Position numbers and translations under genes: made by a program. A DNA stretch of 64,000 nucleotides, taken from contig NC_069365.1 in the NCBI RefSeq assembly GCF_021730395.1, positions 23,906,001 through 23,970,000 on the forward strand, in the 5' to 3' direction. The notes under the pieces are model-generated. The model had not been told where the DNA came from and did not search any database. It saw only the letters and a program-made list of their open reading frames with translations. This stretch comes from Mercenaria mercenaria (taxonomy: Eukaryota > Mollusca > Bivalvia > Venerida > Veneridae). Below are positions 37,401 to 48,589 of the stretch, one piece after another (the first letter of the stretch is position 1; each line of letters begins with the position of its first letter).

Positions 37401-38263
37401 CAAAATATGCTGATAGCGTCAGTAAGCAAATATCTGACACAGACAACAAAAACTTAATCCAAAGCCAAGAACAATTGAGAAAGAGTTCACAATCTAGTTT
37501 CAAACAACAACAGCAGCAGCAGCAGCAGCAGCAACAACAACAACAACAGGGTTCTGCACAAATGTTTGCAAATATTCAAAAAGACAAAACAAGCCAGCCT
37601 ACAAATAAAGTTCGTAGTGAATTCCATATGCAATTAATCTGGAATGACGAAGGTACGTTGATGCAACAGCCATACAGTGATGTTTCCGTATGCTCCAAAA
37701 ACAGTACCTTCGAACGGAATCAGCCAACTGCCAGTAATGTCCAACTGAATCAGTCGGCTGTTGGTAATTTCCAACATAATCAGTCAAGTGCTGGTCATTT
37801 CCAACAGAATCAGTCAACAGCTGGTAATTTCCAACAGAACCAGCCAACAGCTGATAATTCTCAAAAGAATCTGTCAGCTGCTACCACCTTCCAACAGAAC
37901 CAGCCAACTGCCGGTACCTTCCAACAGAACCAGCCGCCTACTGGCAACTTTCAACAGAACCAGCCAACTATTGGTAATGTTCAACAGAACATGCAAACAA
38001 ATCAGTCAACAGCTGCGAACTTCCAACAAAATAGTGCAATAGCTGGATTAGGAAAATCAAACCAAAATATGGTCCCACAATCTTTGACGTTTAACACAAA
38101 CATCCCTACAAATGTATGGCCTTCGCAAATAGAACTTAACGCGTTTGTGTACTAGAACCGGCACTTCGGAAATGCTGATCTAGCCAGGAGGCAGATGGGT
38201 GCTCAGGTTTATGACAAATGCATGAACTACTACAGATGGTTATATCCAGAACAATATTATTAA
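28474..38263 (+). CDS. MIEAP-like (mitochondria-eating protein family) gene, copy 1, with a Q/N-rich tail; two apparent lesions
   Basis: Predicted exons are 28474-28620, 31726-32186, 32902-33106, 34498-34584, 34929-35018 and 36891-38155 (conserved tail to 38263). Joins are GT-AG and phase-consistent; total is about 750 aa. In order they encode a short N-terminal helix (LSLVGPAKEEIAQLQEQI), a coiled coil of about 150 residues rich in K, E and Q, and RPTKLAEKYQELYDNQWTDA. Then come CWLMAHQDPPLVF and the family hallmark FVVWPALLLHKDGPVLSKGV, both as in MIEAP/SPATA18. The tail has about 15 consecutive Gln and about ten repeats like FQQNQPTAGN. Vertebrate MIEAP acts in mitochondrial quality control; a mollusc role is inferred. 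Oddities: the frame changes by one base near 37041, between REPG and FDGGKY. A TAG at 38153-38155 precedes an in-frame, conserved 35-codon end. Real decay, polymorphism and assembly error are all possible. Confidence 0.7.
28826..28992. mobile_element. Near-palindromic hairpin MITE in intron 1 of MIEAP-like copy 1
   Basis: The left arm runs from ATAATTTATAGC through GTGTTTTAACACTATTTAT. The right arm, through ATAAATAGTGTTAAAACAC, is its inverted copy, with centre near CGGGCTGTGCCC at 28904-28915. No coding capacity. Confidence 0.7.
30110..30352 (-). repeat. tRNA-headed SINE (same family as 45001-45276)
   Basis: On the minus strand it starts GGGGCCTCCGTGGCCGAGTG, a tRNA-Ser/Leu-like head with a long variable arm, with B box GGTTCGAGCCT. 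The body, read from the minus strand, contains GCTTACGGAAGGTCGGTGG and CATCAAAGCTGGAAAGTTG. It matches the plus-strand copy at 45001 along almost its whole length. It lies in intron 1 of MIEAP-like copy 1. Confidence 0.8.
30825..31095 (+). repeat. SINE with partial tRNA head
   Basis: B box GGGTTCGATCCCC is followed by a body with CTTGGCGCTCAGCATTAAGA and CAGTATAATGTGACTGGGTA, and a GACGTTAAACCC tail. The A box is not clear, so the head is truncated or diverged. It is in intron 1 of MIEAP-like copy 1. Confidence 0.65.
35886..36160. repeat. Single diverged unit of the 20395-21835 repeat, ending in a GCAC microsatellite
   Basis: Shared text includes CATGCCAAGTTATATCAAAATCCC-type sequence, TGACCTTTGACCTCC and GTTATGGTCCGGACA. 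It ends in GGACGGACG and an ACGC/GCAC run at about 36128-36152. It lies in intron 5 of MIEAP-like copy 1. Confidence 0.7.
37502..38036 (+). repeat. Coding repeats: polyglutamine tract and 30-bp decapeptide minisatellite
   Basis: CAA/CAG codons at 37505-37549 give about 15 Gln. From about 37720 to 38036 a 30-bp unit, reading FQQNQ(P/S)TAGN with variations, is repeated about ten times in the frame of the MIEAP-like copy 1. Both are internal to its last exon. Confidence 0.8.
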
Positions 38264-40136
38264 ACAGAACTCTATTATGAAAATGGATTTTATTTCATAA
38301 ATGTTTTGGATCTTGAAACGTTGCGATTTTAATACTTTTACATGTACCTGCACGTGCAGTAAATCGGCTAAAAAGGCAAACTGATAAGCGTTTGAAAACA
38401 TCGTTCAATTACGCACGTAAGTACGAGAATTTGATTCTGCCGCGCTGCAAAATCACGTTGTCGAGCTTCATCATCGCATAGTTATCACGGTGTTTTCGCC
38501 GATTGCCAACGTACTGTTGCATTTTGCCATTGTGTATAAAAGGAGCTGAATACAACCTTAAATTCTTAATATATTCCTCGATTAGTTATTTCTTTTATTC
38601 TTGGTTAAAACTAACGGAAACCTAATTTAAATGCGTAATCGTATTAACAAATAAGTATTGTGCAAGTCAAATATAAATGGAACTAAGCATGAAAAGAATA
38701 CAGTTTGATCTTTTCCATTTTAGAAAAGTACAAGAATATTGTCGGAAATTTCGAAGAAGAGATCAGCCATTGTTTAAGGTATCTATTGATACTGAAATTG
38801 TTACATAATGGAACTTCATTGCGATAGCATAGTGTGATTTAAGGGAGTGTCGTAAATTGCATTTGCTTCGTTGGCGAACTTGTAGTTTGTTTGTAAAGCT
38901 TTGGTCCAAAATGACGTACAAAAACCCCTATTATTATACCATCGAGATTGAAAACGACCAAAATCTCTATCATAGAGTTGTGTGGTGCATTATTGTTTAT
39001 TAGAAAAAGAAAATCCATGGTGTCAACAGAATTAAGCAAAATGTCCCCACTTAAACAATTAAACTTCATTTTTCAGCTAACGTGGACGATTTGAAAGCAA
39101 GTCAAAAAGAAATGAATTAAATAGTTCGTGCAGTGAGATAAACAAGTATAAAAGAAGTCACAATGTCACTCCAATGGAAAGGGATAATAAAATTGTTATA
39201 AACAAAAAGTTTGTATTTTTATGGAATCTGTTGAATATACATGTTTAAAATAATTCCTTCCGTTTAAGTCGATCCTAGGGGGTGTGAAGTGTGTTGACCA
39301 TTTCATTACCGCCAATGAACAGACTAAATTAAACCAATTTTGCTGGGTTTCGTTTGTTTGGTCCTTACCCTCTTATAAATTCTTTTATTGAACTTCTGGT
39401 CTTATGCTGCTTGGGAATGCACAATTCCGATATAAACAATGAATTCATTCTGAAACATTGGATAACAAAACACAAACAAATTTCTTCAAATATGAGCGTC
39501 CAACTGAGCAGCTCGATGACACGAAGTCAAAGTGCGAAGTCACAGTGGTACAATACAATGATGACAGAACGATTCCGAAGCACAAAAGTAAACTATGTGA
39601 AGGTACGAAAGGGAAATGTCATCTTACTGATGTATCTTTTGTGTTTATCGTTCATTTAATGAAGAGACTTGCCTTTACGGAATGTGGTTTTTGACAAATT
39701 TCATCAAGTTGCTGCAGGTGAATCTAACTGCTAAAATCTTCAAATATTATGTTTAACTGTACTTTTGAAATTGTACAGCTGAATTCTGTGTTAAGACTTT
39801 TAAGGCCTCGTACAGCTTTTTAAACAAAACATACGAAATCCTACACGTAGACCCACGTGCATAAGTCAGAATAAGCAAACCTTATAGGTGTTACGGCTAT
39901 ATGTAATATAAATGATCGGCAGCACATGGTGTTGTATACATAGTTTATATGTTATTTAACGTATCTTATTTCAATAAGACACCACAAGTCAAATCTTATA
40001 TATGTCCTTTTCATTAACAACATACTGACAAGTTTCATATTCAATGCTATGCTTTAAAAAAGATGAATGACAGGGATGAATGCATTTGCAGTTGAAAAAG
40101 CCTTGTTGAAATTCTCTCCTTGTATTCTTTTTTTAT
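38264..40136. other. Intergenic DNA after MIEAP-like copy 1
   Basis: No gene is recognised. A possible polyadenylation signal AATAAA is at about 39184-39189. Open frames here are short and share nothing with known proteins that I recognise. Confidence 0.4.
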
Positions 40137-41341
40137 AAGCTCACCTGTCACGTGAGCTTTTGTGATCGCATTTCGTTCGACGTCCGTCGTCCGTACGTCC
40201 GCAATATCTTGTGAACACGATAGAGACCACATTTAGGACTCAATTTTAATTAAACTTGCACACAATTTGTATTTGTATAATATCTCGGTTCCTTTTGAAA
40301 AATTTGCCAGATCCCATCTTGGGTTCCAAGGTTATGGCCCCTTAAAGGGCCAAATTATGCTATTTTGGCTTTTGCAGCCATATAGAGACTTCATTTATGG
40401 TTTGATTTGATACAAAGTTGCAAAATATCTTCAACAACAATGAATCTTGGATTCCATGATGAATCTGTCAGATCCAATTATAGGTTCCTGAGTTACGATC
40501 CCTGATTGGCCCCTGAAAGAGCCCGAATTTGTTAATTTTGAACATGTAAACAAAACACGATAGAAGTGACATTTTATATTTGATTTAACCCAACTTACAC
40601 CGACTTAAGTCACAATAAGATCTGGGTTCCTTTCGCAAACAGACTAGATTATATCATGAAATCTAGAGTTTCTGACCCTGAAAGGGGCAACATTTTCTAT
40701 TTTGGCCCTTTCGGCCGTATAGAGGTTTCATCTATGCTTTGATTTGGTACCAATTTACACAGAATAATTATCTTGATGATCTCTAGGCCTAGATTGAAAT
40801 TAGGTCATCAGGTCAAATCAAAGGAAAAGCTTGTTAACAGCCTAGCGGCCACATTTATGACCCTATCTTCATGAAACTTGGTCAGAATGTTTATCTTGAT
40901 AATTCAAGGCCAAGTTCAAAACTGGGTCATATTGGGTCAAAAACTAGGTCACCCGGTCAAATCAAAGTAAAAGCTTGTTAACACATTTGAGGCCACATTT
41001 ATGACCCTATCTTCATAACACTTGGTCAGAATATTTGTTATCATGAAGTCTTGGATATCTAGAGGCCACTTTGGTTTGCTCGAATCTTCCCGAAACTTTG
41101 TCAGAATGTTTGTTTACATGAAATTTTGGACAAACTCGAATCTGAGTCATGTGGTATAAACATTAGGTCATTAGGTCAAAGCAAAGCAAATGCTTGTTTA
41201 CAGTCTAGAGGCCACGTGATTTGGTCCAATCTTAATGAAAATTGGTCAGAATATCTGTCTCCATAAAATCACTAGGTAAAATATGTTTACACTGCTATGG
41301 TGTGTTACTCAGGTGAGCGGCCTAGGGCCATCTTGTTAAAC
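40137..41341 (+). repeat. Interspersed repeat with AGCTCACCTG ends, plus orientation
   Basis: It begins AAGCTCACCTGTCACGTGAG and CTTTTGTGATCGCATTTCG, then a GTCCGTCGTCCGTACGTCCG segment. It continues through diverged sub-repeats (ATCTTCATGAAACTTGGTCAG) and ends GCTCAGGTGAGCGGCCTAGG. This class is common in bivalves. No coding frame is present. Confidence 0.7.
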
Positions 41342-41505
41342 ATCGTTTTTGTGAATTTGTTTAATGCAACGCAAAAATACAATGTAAACGCAAAATAAAA
41401 TTTCAAACAATTTAGTTAGAATAATTATATTTTGTTGTACTTGGCACTATTTCACTATAGAGTTTCTTTCTAATACAGCGGCGTCTATTCAAACATTGCA
41501 GGAAT

Positions 41506-41570
41506 TTATAAAACAAGTTGAATAAAATAATAAAATGCGACGCTTTGTCTTTGTTTTACCCTCATTTTTT
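41506..41570. repeat. Half copy of the hairpin MITE seen at 48011
   Basis: GTTGAATAAAATAATAAAATGC matches one arm of the hairpin at 48011-48168; the opposite arm is missing here. Confidence 0.4.
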
Positions 41571-41851
41571 TCCAACATTGATAAACATTCGACAGTAAAA
41601 CAACAAACAAAAAGGTCTAGGTTATAAGAAAAGGGTCATTGTAACAGTAGCCAAATCTGAGATTTGTAGTCGCTAACGAATAATTAATGTATTGCGTGCC
41701 TTGTGTGATCTGGCCTGGCAAAATCCACTCGAACCGAATACAGCATCCCAGATCAAGCTACTTTAATTTTAATAACCTATTTTCTGCGGAAGCAAGGCTG
41801 TAACGTCGGAATCAGTCTACGAATTATTGGAAATGCGTTTGTAAATCTATG

Positions 41852-42572
41852 ACAAGAGGGCCATGAAGGCCCTGTATCGCTCACCTGACCTATTGACCTA
41901 AAAATCATCAAGATTAACATTCTGACCAAGTTTCATACAGATATGGTCATAAACGTGATTTATAAAGTGTTAACTAGCTTTTCCTTTGATCTGACCCGGT
42001 GCCCTACTTTTTGACCCCACATAACCGAGATTCGAACTTGACCTAAAGATCATCAAGATGAACATTCTGACTAAGTTTCATGAAGATAAAGTCATAAATG
42101 TGGCCTCTAGAGTGTTAACAAGCTTTTCTTTTGATTTGACCTAGTGACCTAGTTTTTGATCCCACCTGATCCAGATTTGAACTTGACCTATAGATCATCA
42201 ATATCAACATTCTGACCGAGTTTCATGAAGATATGGTCAAAAATGTGGCCTCTACAGTGTTAACTAGCTTTTCCTTTGATTTATTAAGATTGAGCCAAAA
42301 TTTTGACCTCTAGAATGTTAACAAGTTTTTCCTTTGATCTGACCTGGTGACCTAGTTTTTGACTCCAGATAACCCAATATCAAACTTGTTGAAGATTTTA
42401 TTGAGGGTAACATTCTGACCAAGTTTCATTAAGATCGGGTTAAAATTGTGGCCTCTAGAGTGTTAACAGTCAAATTGTTGACGACGGACGACTGACGGAC
42501 GGACGACGGACGACGACGGACACAGGGCGATCACAAAAGCTCACCTTTGAGCACTTCGTGCTCAGGTGAGCT
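41852..42572 (-). repeat. Same repeat family as 40137-41341, inverted
   Basis: Its right end, read on the minus strand, starts AAGCTCACCTGAGCACG then GAGCTTTTGTGATCGCC and CCGTCGTCGTCCGTCG. Its left end is CAAGAGGGCCATGAAGGCCC. Inside are three or four sub-repeats of about 130-140 bp (GACCTAGTTTTTGA, AACATTCTGACCAAGTTTCAT). With the 40137 copy it forms a spaced inverted pair. Confidence 0.75.
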
Positions 42573-43057
42573 TGAAATGGCAATCTCATTTTAAAGATAA
42601 AAACAAATAATGAAAATATTGAAACAGGAATTGATTGCTAATAATGCCTTTGAATCAACTTTATGTATAGGGAATCGAGTCGCTAAAAATAACGACTTCC
42701 GGAATCCATATTAGCATTGGCGTATTAACGATCTGAACGTTTGGGGACCGAATGTAGGGCTTGCCAGCTAAACCTACCCAAATTTTCCATGAAAAGTGAC
42801 AAAAACAAGAACAACAACAACAACGACTAAAAACTTCCTTCCATTTGTTTGTCAATAGAAATCGAATCAAATCCTTTTCAGCACATCCACATGATCTGTC
42901 CTTTCTACTGTTATTTTCAAGAAAAATGAGTTAGTTTTTCTTAAAAGTTTACGATTCAAAGTATGTGCTGACCCCGAAAGCTCACTCACAAAGTTGTTGG
43001 GGAACGGCACGCTCATCGGTCTCAGTCTAGTTTAGTTCACACGACTGTAATATGACA

Positions 43058-43966
43058 GGGGCGTTCAATATGTAATGTTACTCCGTATGTAGTTCCGTAA
43101 CCGTTGGTTATTTTTAGATGCGGTTTTCGGCACATTATAGAGCAATTTATTGGGAACACAATGCTATATATATTATGAAAATCGGCAGGTTCAAAGTAAA
43201 AATATAATCATTTGAGTGAGGTGTACTATAGTATACTGGACCATAATTATAATTTAGGTTTGTCCTGAGCATCCAGAGTCTCAGAAAAATAGAATAACTT
43301 GTAAAATCACAAAATTCTTTCATTTTTCTACGAGGAACAGCAATTTGTGATGAGTTGCGTTTGTTTTAAACTATTCATTTCATTTTTAATTTTACAATCA
43401 ACTAAAAACTCTCAACTCGAGCTTGATTCCATCTGGAATGGGTGTTGAGAGCGATTAATCAAAGTTGTAAGAACTAGATTTGCAATCGAGAATTGAGATA
43501 CTAGTATCAACTTAAAATACAAGAATTTGTAAACGATGATTATCGCGCCTGACAAAATTGCATAGGCTTATTGTACTCACCTTATCATTTTTCGAGTAAA
43601 AATATACACACTCAATTTAATACTGTAACAAACTTTTTAATTTTAGTTTTCAAATGTTTTTATGAAGATCATGATTTGTTTTATCTGTTTATACTGAAAA
43701 TTGAACTATAATTCTAGTTGTTAAACATTAGAATCAAGGAATTGCATATTACAATCTCAATATTTTGGACATAAAATTGTCCAGTATACCCGAGTACACC
43801 TCACTCAAATGATTATATTTTTACTTTGAATCTACCGATTTTTATAATTTATATAGCATTGTGTTCCCAATAAATTGCTCTATAATGTGCCAAAAACCGC
43901 CTCTAAAAATAATAAGCGGTTACGGAACTACATACGGAGTAACATTACATATTGAACGCCCCTCGT
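43058..43966. mobile_element. Non-autonomous DNA transposon with about 180-bp terminal inverted repeats
   Basis: The left end GGGGCGTTCAATATGTAATG is mirrored by CATTACATATTGAACGCCCC at the right. The inverted match continues to about 43240 on one side and 43787 on the other (ATTTGAGTGAGGTGTACT against AGTACACCTCACTCAAAT). The 550-bp interior has no transposase-like frame. The GGGGCGTTCAA end resembles Tc1/mariner-type termini, but I see no clear TA duplication, so the superfamily is open. Confidence 0.75.
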
Positions 43967-45000
43967 ATTGTTGCTATTGCAATCCCTACCTTACTAGAGT
44001 TAGGATGTGTGCACACCTATTTTACAATTGCATGCTTAGACTGGTTATAGTATAGGCAATACAATAGAAAATGAAATTTATCAAGACGGAATTAACATTG
44101 TTATATTTTCATGTATAAATTGGGTGTCTCAATGTTATTTACGATACTGGTAAAAGCCAACGCCGTGAATTCCTACCGTAATGTCTCGCTATTTTGATCG
44201 GGGAAAAATACCTGTCCCGAAATAACATAACTACATTTCGTCACAATATTGAATTAATTTCTTACAGAAAATACGTTGATCATATATTTATTAAACATTT
44301 AAACACCACCGAAATACATGTACATAACTGCCGGTTACTAATTGATTTTTGGTTTTGTTCATTAAAGTGCACTCACTAAAACAAAACGTTGTTGCCGTTG
44401 TCCATACACAGTGTACACCATATATTGCTTTAAGTTATCGAATTTTTCATCTGGTATTTTTAACAGCCAAGGTAATTTTTTTAATCACATTTCCTTACAT
44501 TTTTACATATTAAGTATATTCAAGCAATAATATGCAAGAAGAAACATTTCCGAAAAATAAACAAGGATGAATATCCAACAAAGAAAGCCACGTTCTAAAA
44601 ACGCAGCCTCCCCAAACTTCAGCCCAGCACACGACAAACACACACGCACGCACGCACACAAACCCAAAGCAAGCACATAACAAATAAACAAATAAAGGAT
44701 CAAAGTGGGGCACCGCCTTTGAACGGTCAGGGCCTAAACCATCACTGGGGAGCTTAAACCGGTTAATGGTGCACTTAACCTCACTCTTACCCCCATCATG
44801 TTCCAAAGTCACAGGAAAGCATCTATATACTAGTAAAGAGTATAAGTATTCAATAATATCGAAATACATCATTATATATATATTCGCAGTATGATACTAG
44901 TGAAGTAAATAGTTTGAAAGTATTTATCATATATAATTTAAGCTTTCTCTACAGAAACACTTACTCATTTTTAAACAAGAGAAACATATATAGTTTAAAC
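43967..45000. other. Intergenic DNA without a recognised gene
   Basis: AT-rich. A short CACACGCACGCACGCACACA microsatellite lies at 44639-44658. Text at about 44700-44820 (GGTGCACTTAACCTC, GTTCCAAAGTCACAGG) has a loose relative near 49770-49870 and may be a repeat fragment. Confidence 0.35.
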
Positions 45001-45276
45001 CGGGGGCCTCCGTAGCCGAGTGGTTAAGGGTGCTGATTTCAAATCACTTGCCCCTCATCGTTGTGGATTCGAGCCTCACTCGGGGCGTTGAATTCTTCAT
45101 GTGAGGAAGCTATCCAGATGGCTTACGGAAGATCGGTGGTTCTACCCAGTTGCCCGCTCATGATGAAATATTGCAAGGATGGGCACCTGGCGTCTTCCTC
45201 CACCATCAAAGCTGGAAAGTCGCCATATGGCCTAAAATTGTGTCCTTGCGACGTTAAGCCCAACAAAATAAATAAA
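45001..45276 (+). repeat. tRNA-headed SINE, near full length
   Basis: It starts GGGGGCCTCCGTAGCCGAGTG with A box and long variable arm, B box GATTCGAGCCT, then a body with ATGTGAGGAAGCTATCCAG and CATCAAAGCTGGAAAGTCG. The tail is GACGTTAAGCCCAACAAAAT, then AAATAAAT. It is the reference copy for the inverted one at 30110-30352 and the degraded one at 11950-12165. Confidence 0.85.
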
Positions 45277-46021
45277 TAGTTTAAACTGTTTAATCTACTG
45301 TGTTCAAATAGACTGATAATCCTGTATAGGACCTGAATATTCAAGCCTTTACAACAGATTAGTAAATAGATGCTTATCGGCTGATACAACAATGACAATT
45401 ACGAACTGGATGTATTTAAACTACTGATTATTCATAAAAACGTATGTATCACTTATCATTGACGCTTGCACATATATATCAGTGATTAAGACAAACCGGA
45501 AGGATAAACATACAAGATTTACGTCATACATAAACGCAAACAATTTGAATCAATGCAGTGTAAGTATCAGTCTGTATTTTCTACAATAGATATGGCTTAA
45601 GAATAAGTGATTGTTTTTCTTTGTTACATCTTATTAAGACTTTCAAACAGCGAAATATTATTTACACCTCAGCTCTAGACGCCGACCGGGTAAATATTTA
45701 CAAACATAATAGGTAAGGAAGCACAGAGCACACTAGACGTGTGTCGTCTAAACAAACGTTTGAACAAGAAATACTGGTTTTAGTAAATTTTATCGTTTCA
45801 CATTAACAGTTGTTTAGCATTATGTGAGCTGAATAAAGTTGTGATTAAAAGTATATTTCTATTCATTTATCGAAGTTAACATTTATACAGCATTAACCAA
45901 ACAGAACATTGAAGGAATATTTGATTTAGTAAATACTGTTACAAAATATTATCAGCAAAATTAAACAGATTCTTTAACAAATTATTATCGGCGAAATCTT
46001 GTAGAAGGGTAACACTTTTCA
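45277..46021. other. Intergenic DNA upstream of the MIEAP-like copy 2
   Basis: No gene or clear repeat is seen. A donor-like AGGTAAGG near 45711-45718 could end a 5' non-coding exon of the next gene, but this is not supported otherwise. Confidence 0.3.
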
Positions 46022-47489
46022 CCTATACAGATGGCAGAAATGGCTGATGACAGAATATCAAATTGCAGTAAAAGTGTTGAAATGGCCTAAAAACAAGAAA
46101 CCTAAACATGCAGACGTTACTGCAGACACGTTTCATTTGCTGTTTATGGAACAGGAACATGCGATTAGCTTGGTTGGTCCTGCTAAGGAAGAAATCACTA
46201 AACTGCAGCTGTAGCTCACTAGACATCAAGTAAGTAAAATGAAGGAAGATGCAACATGCAAATTAGCAAAACTTAAGCGACATACATGAAATATAATTTT
46301 GATTTCATGCAACAACAAAATTCCAAACATCAGTTCTTCACTTTTCTTAGACTAATATCTAGAAACAAGATACGAAAAATAAGTAGATGAATTATCAACA
46401 AGTTTGGAATCAGTTCGCTTCGTATATCTTCCCGTGCACAATATTCGATATCAGGAAGTGAGTTACATTTGTCTGCTTGAAAGGAAGAAATGCAATATTT
46501 CTTATCCTTGTCAACTTAAAAAATTGTTCTCATCTAACTAATTTAATACTTTATTAGATAAAACATGTTGAAATGAGTTTAACAAAAGTTGTCAAATGCA
46601 TACTTCTGGCAACAAGTGTTACGTTTTTGCATGTTTATTACTTAATGGGGAGAAAGAACTTGTCTAATTGTTTTGCTTTTAACATTTAAATTGTATTTCT
46701 TGGAAAAGTATTCAGATTTTCTTTCTTCTGCCGAGAGTTTTCCATAGAGTTCATACAACTCCAATAAAGTAAAATCTTGATATAAGCAAAAACGTAACAG
46801 ATTTCACTATTATCAAAAAAGCAGATAAACTATTCTTTCTGTAAATTCCATATCTATTCAACTCTCTTTGGTGCAAGACAACAAGAAACACAACTGAACG
46901 CTTTTCTCTGTATTAGGTCATTCCTGAGAGAACAAGGTCAGAGAATGTTGTTGAAATGCAGTGCCAGCTTGAAAGTGTAAAGATAGAATGCAAAGAGTTC
47001 CAAAAGCAGCTTAAAGATGAAAAGCTTAAAAACGAAACACAGTACAATGAAAAAGTTGTCGAGTTGCAAAATGCAGATGCAAAAATACGTGAGGCTGAAG
47101 TAATAAAAGATTCAGTAAGGCAACAAGAAGATAACATGAGAGCAAATCATAAAGACAAGATTGATGCGTACAAGGAGGTCATTCGCACTACTGAAAAGGT
47201 CAAAGAATTGGAGGACGCTCAGCAGCGGCTAGAACGGAGTTTTACAAACAATATCAGAAAACAGCAACAATAAAATCACAAAGCTTACTGCCTCACTTCA
47301 AAATGTAAAACTGAAGAAGGATAAGGTAGAGAAAAGCCTTTCGGAAACAATATCAAGGTACAATTGACATACATATGCATTTAGAAAGCGAAACTTTTAA
47401 CATAGATAAAAATGAAAATGAGTCGAAATATGTATTGAGTGTTACGTACTCTTGTATTTTGTTTGATGTTGTTTGTGTATGTTGGGTGA

Positions 47490-47640
47490 CACGAGGAAAC
47501 GACAGCTCGACAAATAAAGGGTGTCAGAACGGCACTTTTATACTCGCCAAAACGAAAAAGCGATAGAAATATCTGTGGAGTTGACGACCTTTATTGTCGG
47601 TATTTCGTGCAAAATATGTTAAGCTGTCGTATTGCCTGAA
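47490..47640. repeat. Interspersed repeat with CGACAAATAAAGG motif
   Basis: CGACAGCTCGACAAATAAAGG at the left and GACGACCTTTATTGTCG with GCTGTCGTA at the right are inverted relatives of each other. The same motifs fill 48590-49075. MITE-like and non-coding; it sits in intron 2 of MIEAP-like copy 2. Confidence 0.5.
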
Positions 47641-48010
47641 TCTGATCTATTTGACTGAACACCTTTTTACACAAGTGCATATCAAATGACGTTGTATAAT
47701 AGGTTTTAAAACTTTTATACGTAAAAGGCAGTTCATTACAAAGTAAAATAAATGTGTCCATTTTACATTAATACATTAATAACTTACATTTCTCCACAAA
47801 ACACAATACTTATAGTGTGTCCTACAATAATATTTATCACATGTTTGACGTCGCGGGAGTGTAATAAAGCCATTATATAAAACTGAAAATACATTAGTGT
47901 AATAAAGCTTTGACGTCGACGTCGTTTATGGTATAGGAGATGTTGGTCAAACTGACTTGTTTATATAGTAAAAGAAAGTAGAATTTTTGATGTTTCGGCA
48001 GGAAAAGTTA

Positions 48011-48168
48011 ACATGTGATAAAAAGAATATTACATTTGTGACTTTCCACATTGAATTTATTAAACTCGTTGAATAAAATTAATAAAATGCTCAGCAGAGT
48101 CTCGCATTTTATTATTTTATTCAACGAGTTTAATAAATTTAATATGAAAAGACACTCATGTAATATCC
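48011..48168. mobile_element. Hairpin MITE
   Basis: The arms AATTTATTAAACTCGTTGAA and TTCAACGAGTTTAATAAATT flank a short loop around 48095. The outer text ATGTGATAAAAAGAATATTACAT recurs, inverted, in the HSPA12-C 5' region at about 60440-60465 (ATGTAATATTCTTTTTATCACA). It therefore belongs to the same family as the hairpin at 60310-60465. Confidence 0.65.
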
Positions 48169-48589
48169 TCTATATACAGTCTCTAAAATGAAATGTTTTG
48201 TGTTTTTCTTCTTACAAACGACCACAGCTTTAATACTCAACGGCATACTAGATCTACAGTACTAAAACTTCTGCAATTAATCTGCTGTTCATCGCTAAAT
48301 GTAATAACATAGTATCTCTCTGTAGTGTCCGAAGACCACACAGCTGGTCTATTGGCACAACATGAGTTAAACAGTCTGGTGCATCTCCAACAGAACAAAT
48401 GAACATGAAAGAGAACAACTGAAATCTGATCCTGTCTTTGATAAGTAACCAATGCAGGTCATGAAGAGCTTTCTAAGTTGTCAAATTTCAAATTTTATTG
48501 TCATGTCTTCTAAGTTTGATTATCTGTTAGTAAAATCGGAATCATTGCCATAAGATGATTTTAAGAGGGGACGTTATTATTATGACTAT

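Noticed and set aside
37599-38042. Open frames in other phases over the decapeptide repeats
   Set aside because: A 30-bp repeat without stops in one phase tends to be open in the other phases too. Only the FQQNQPTAGN phase continues the MIEAP-like domain.
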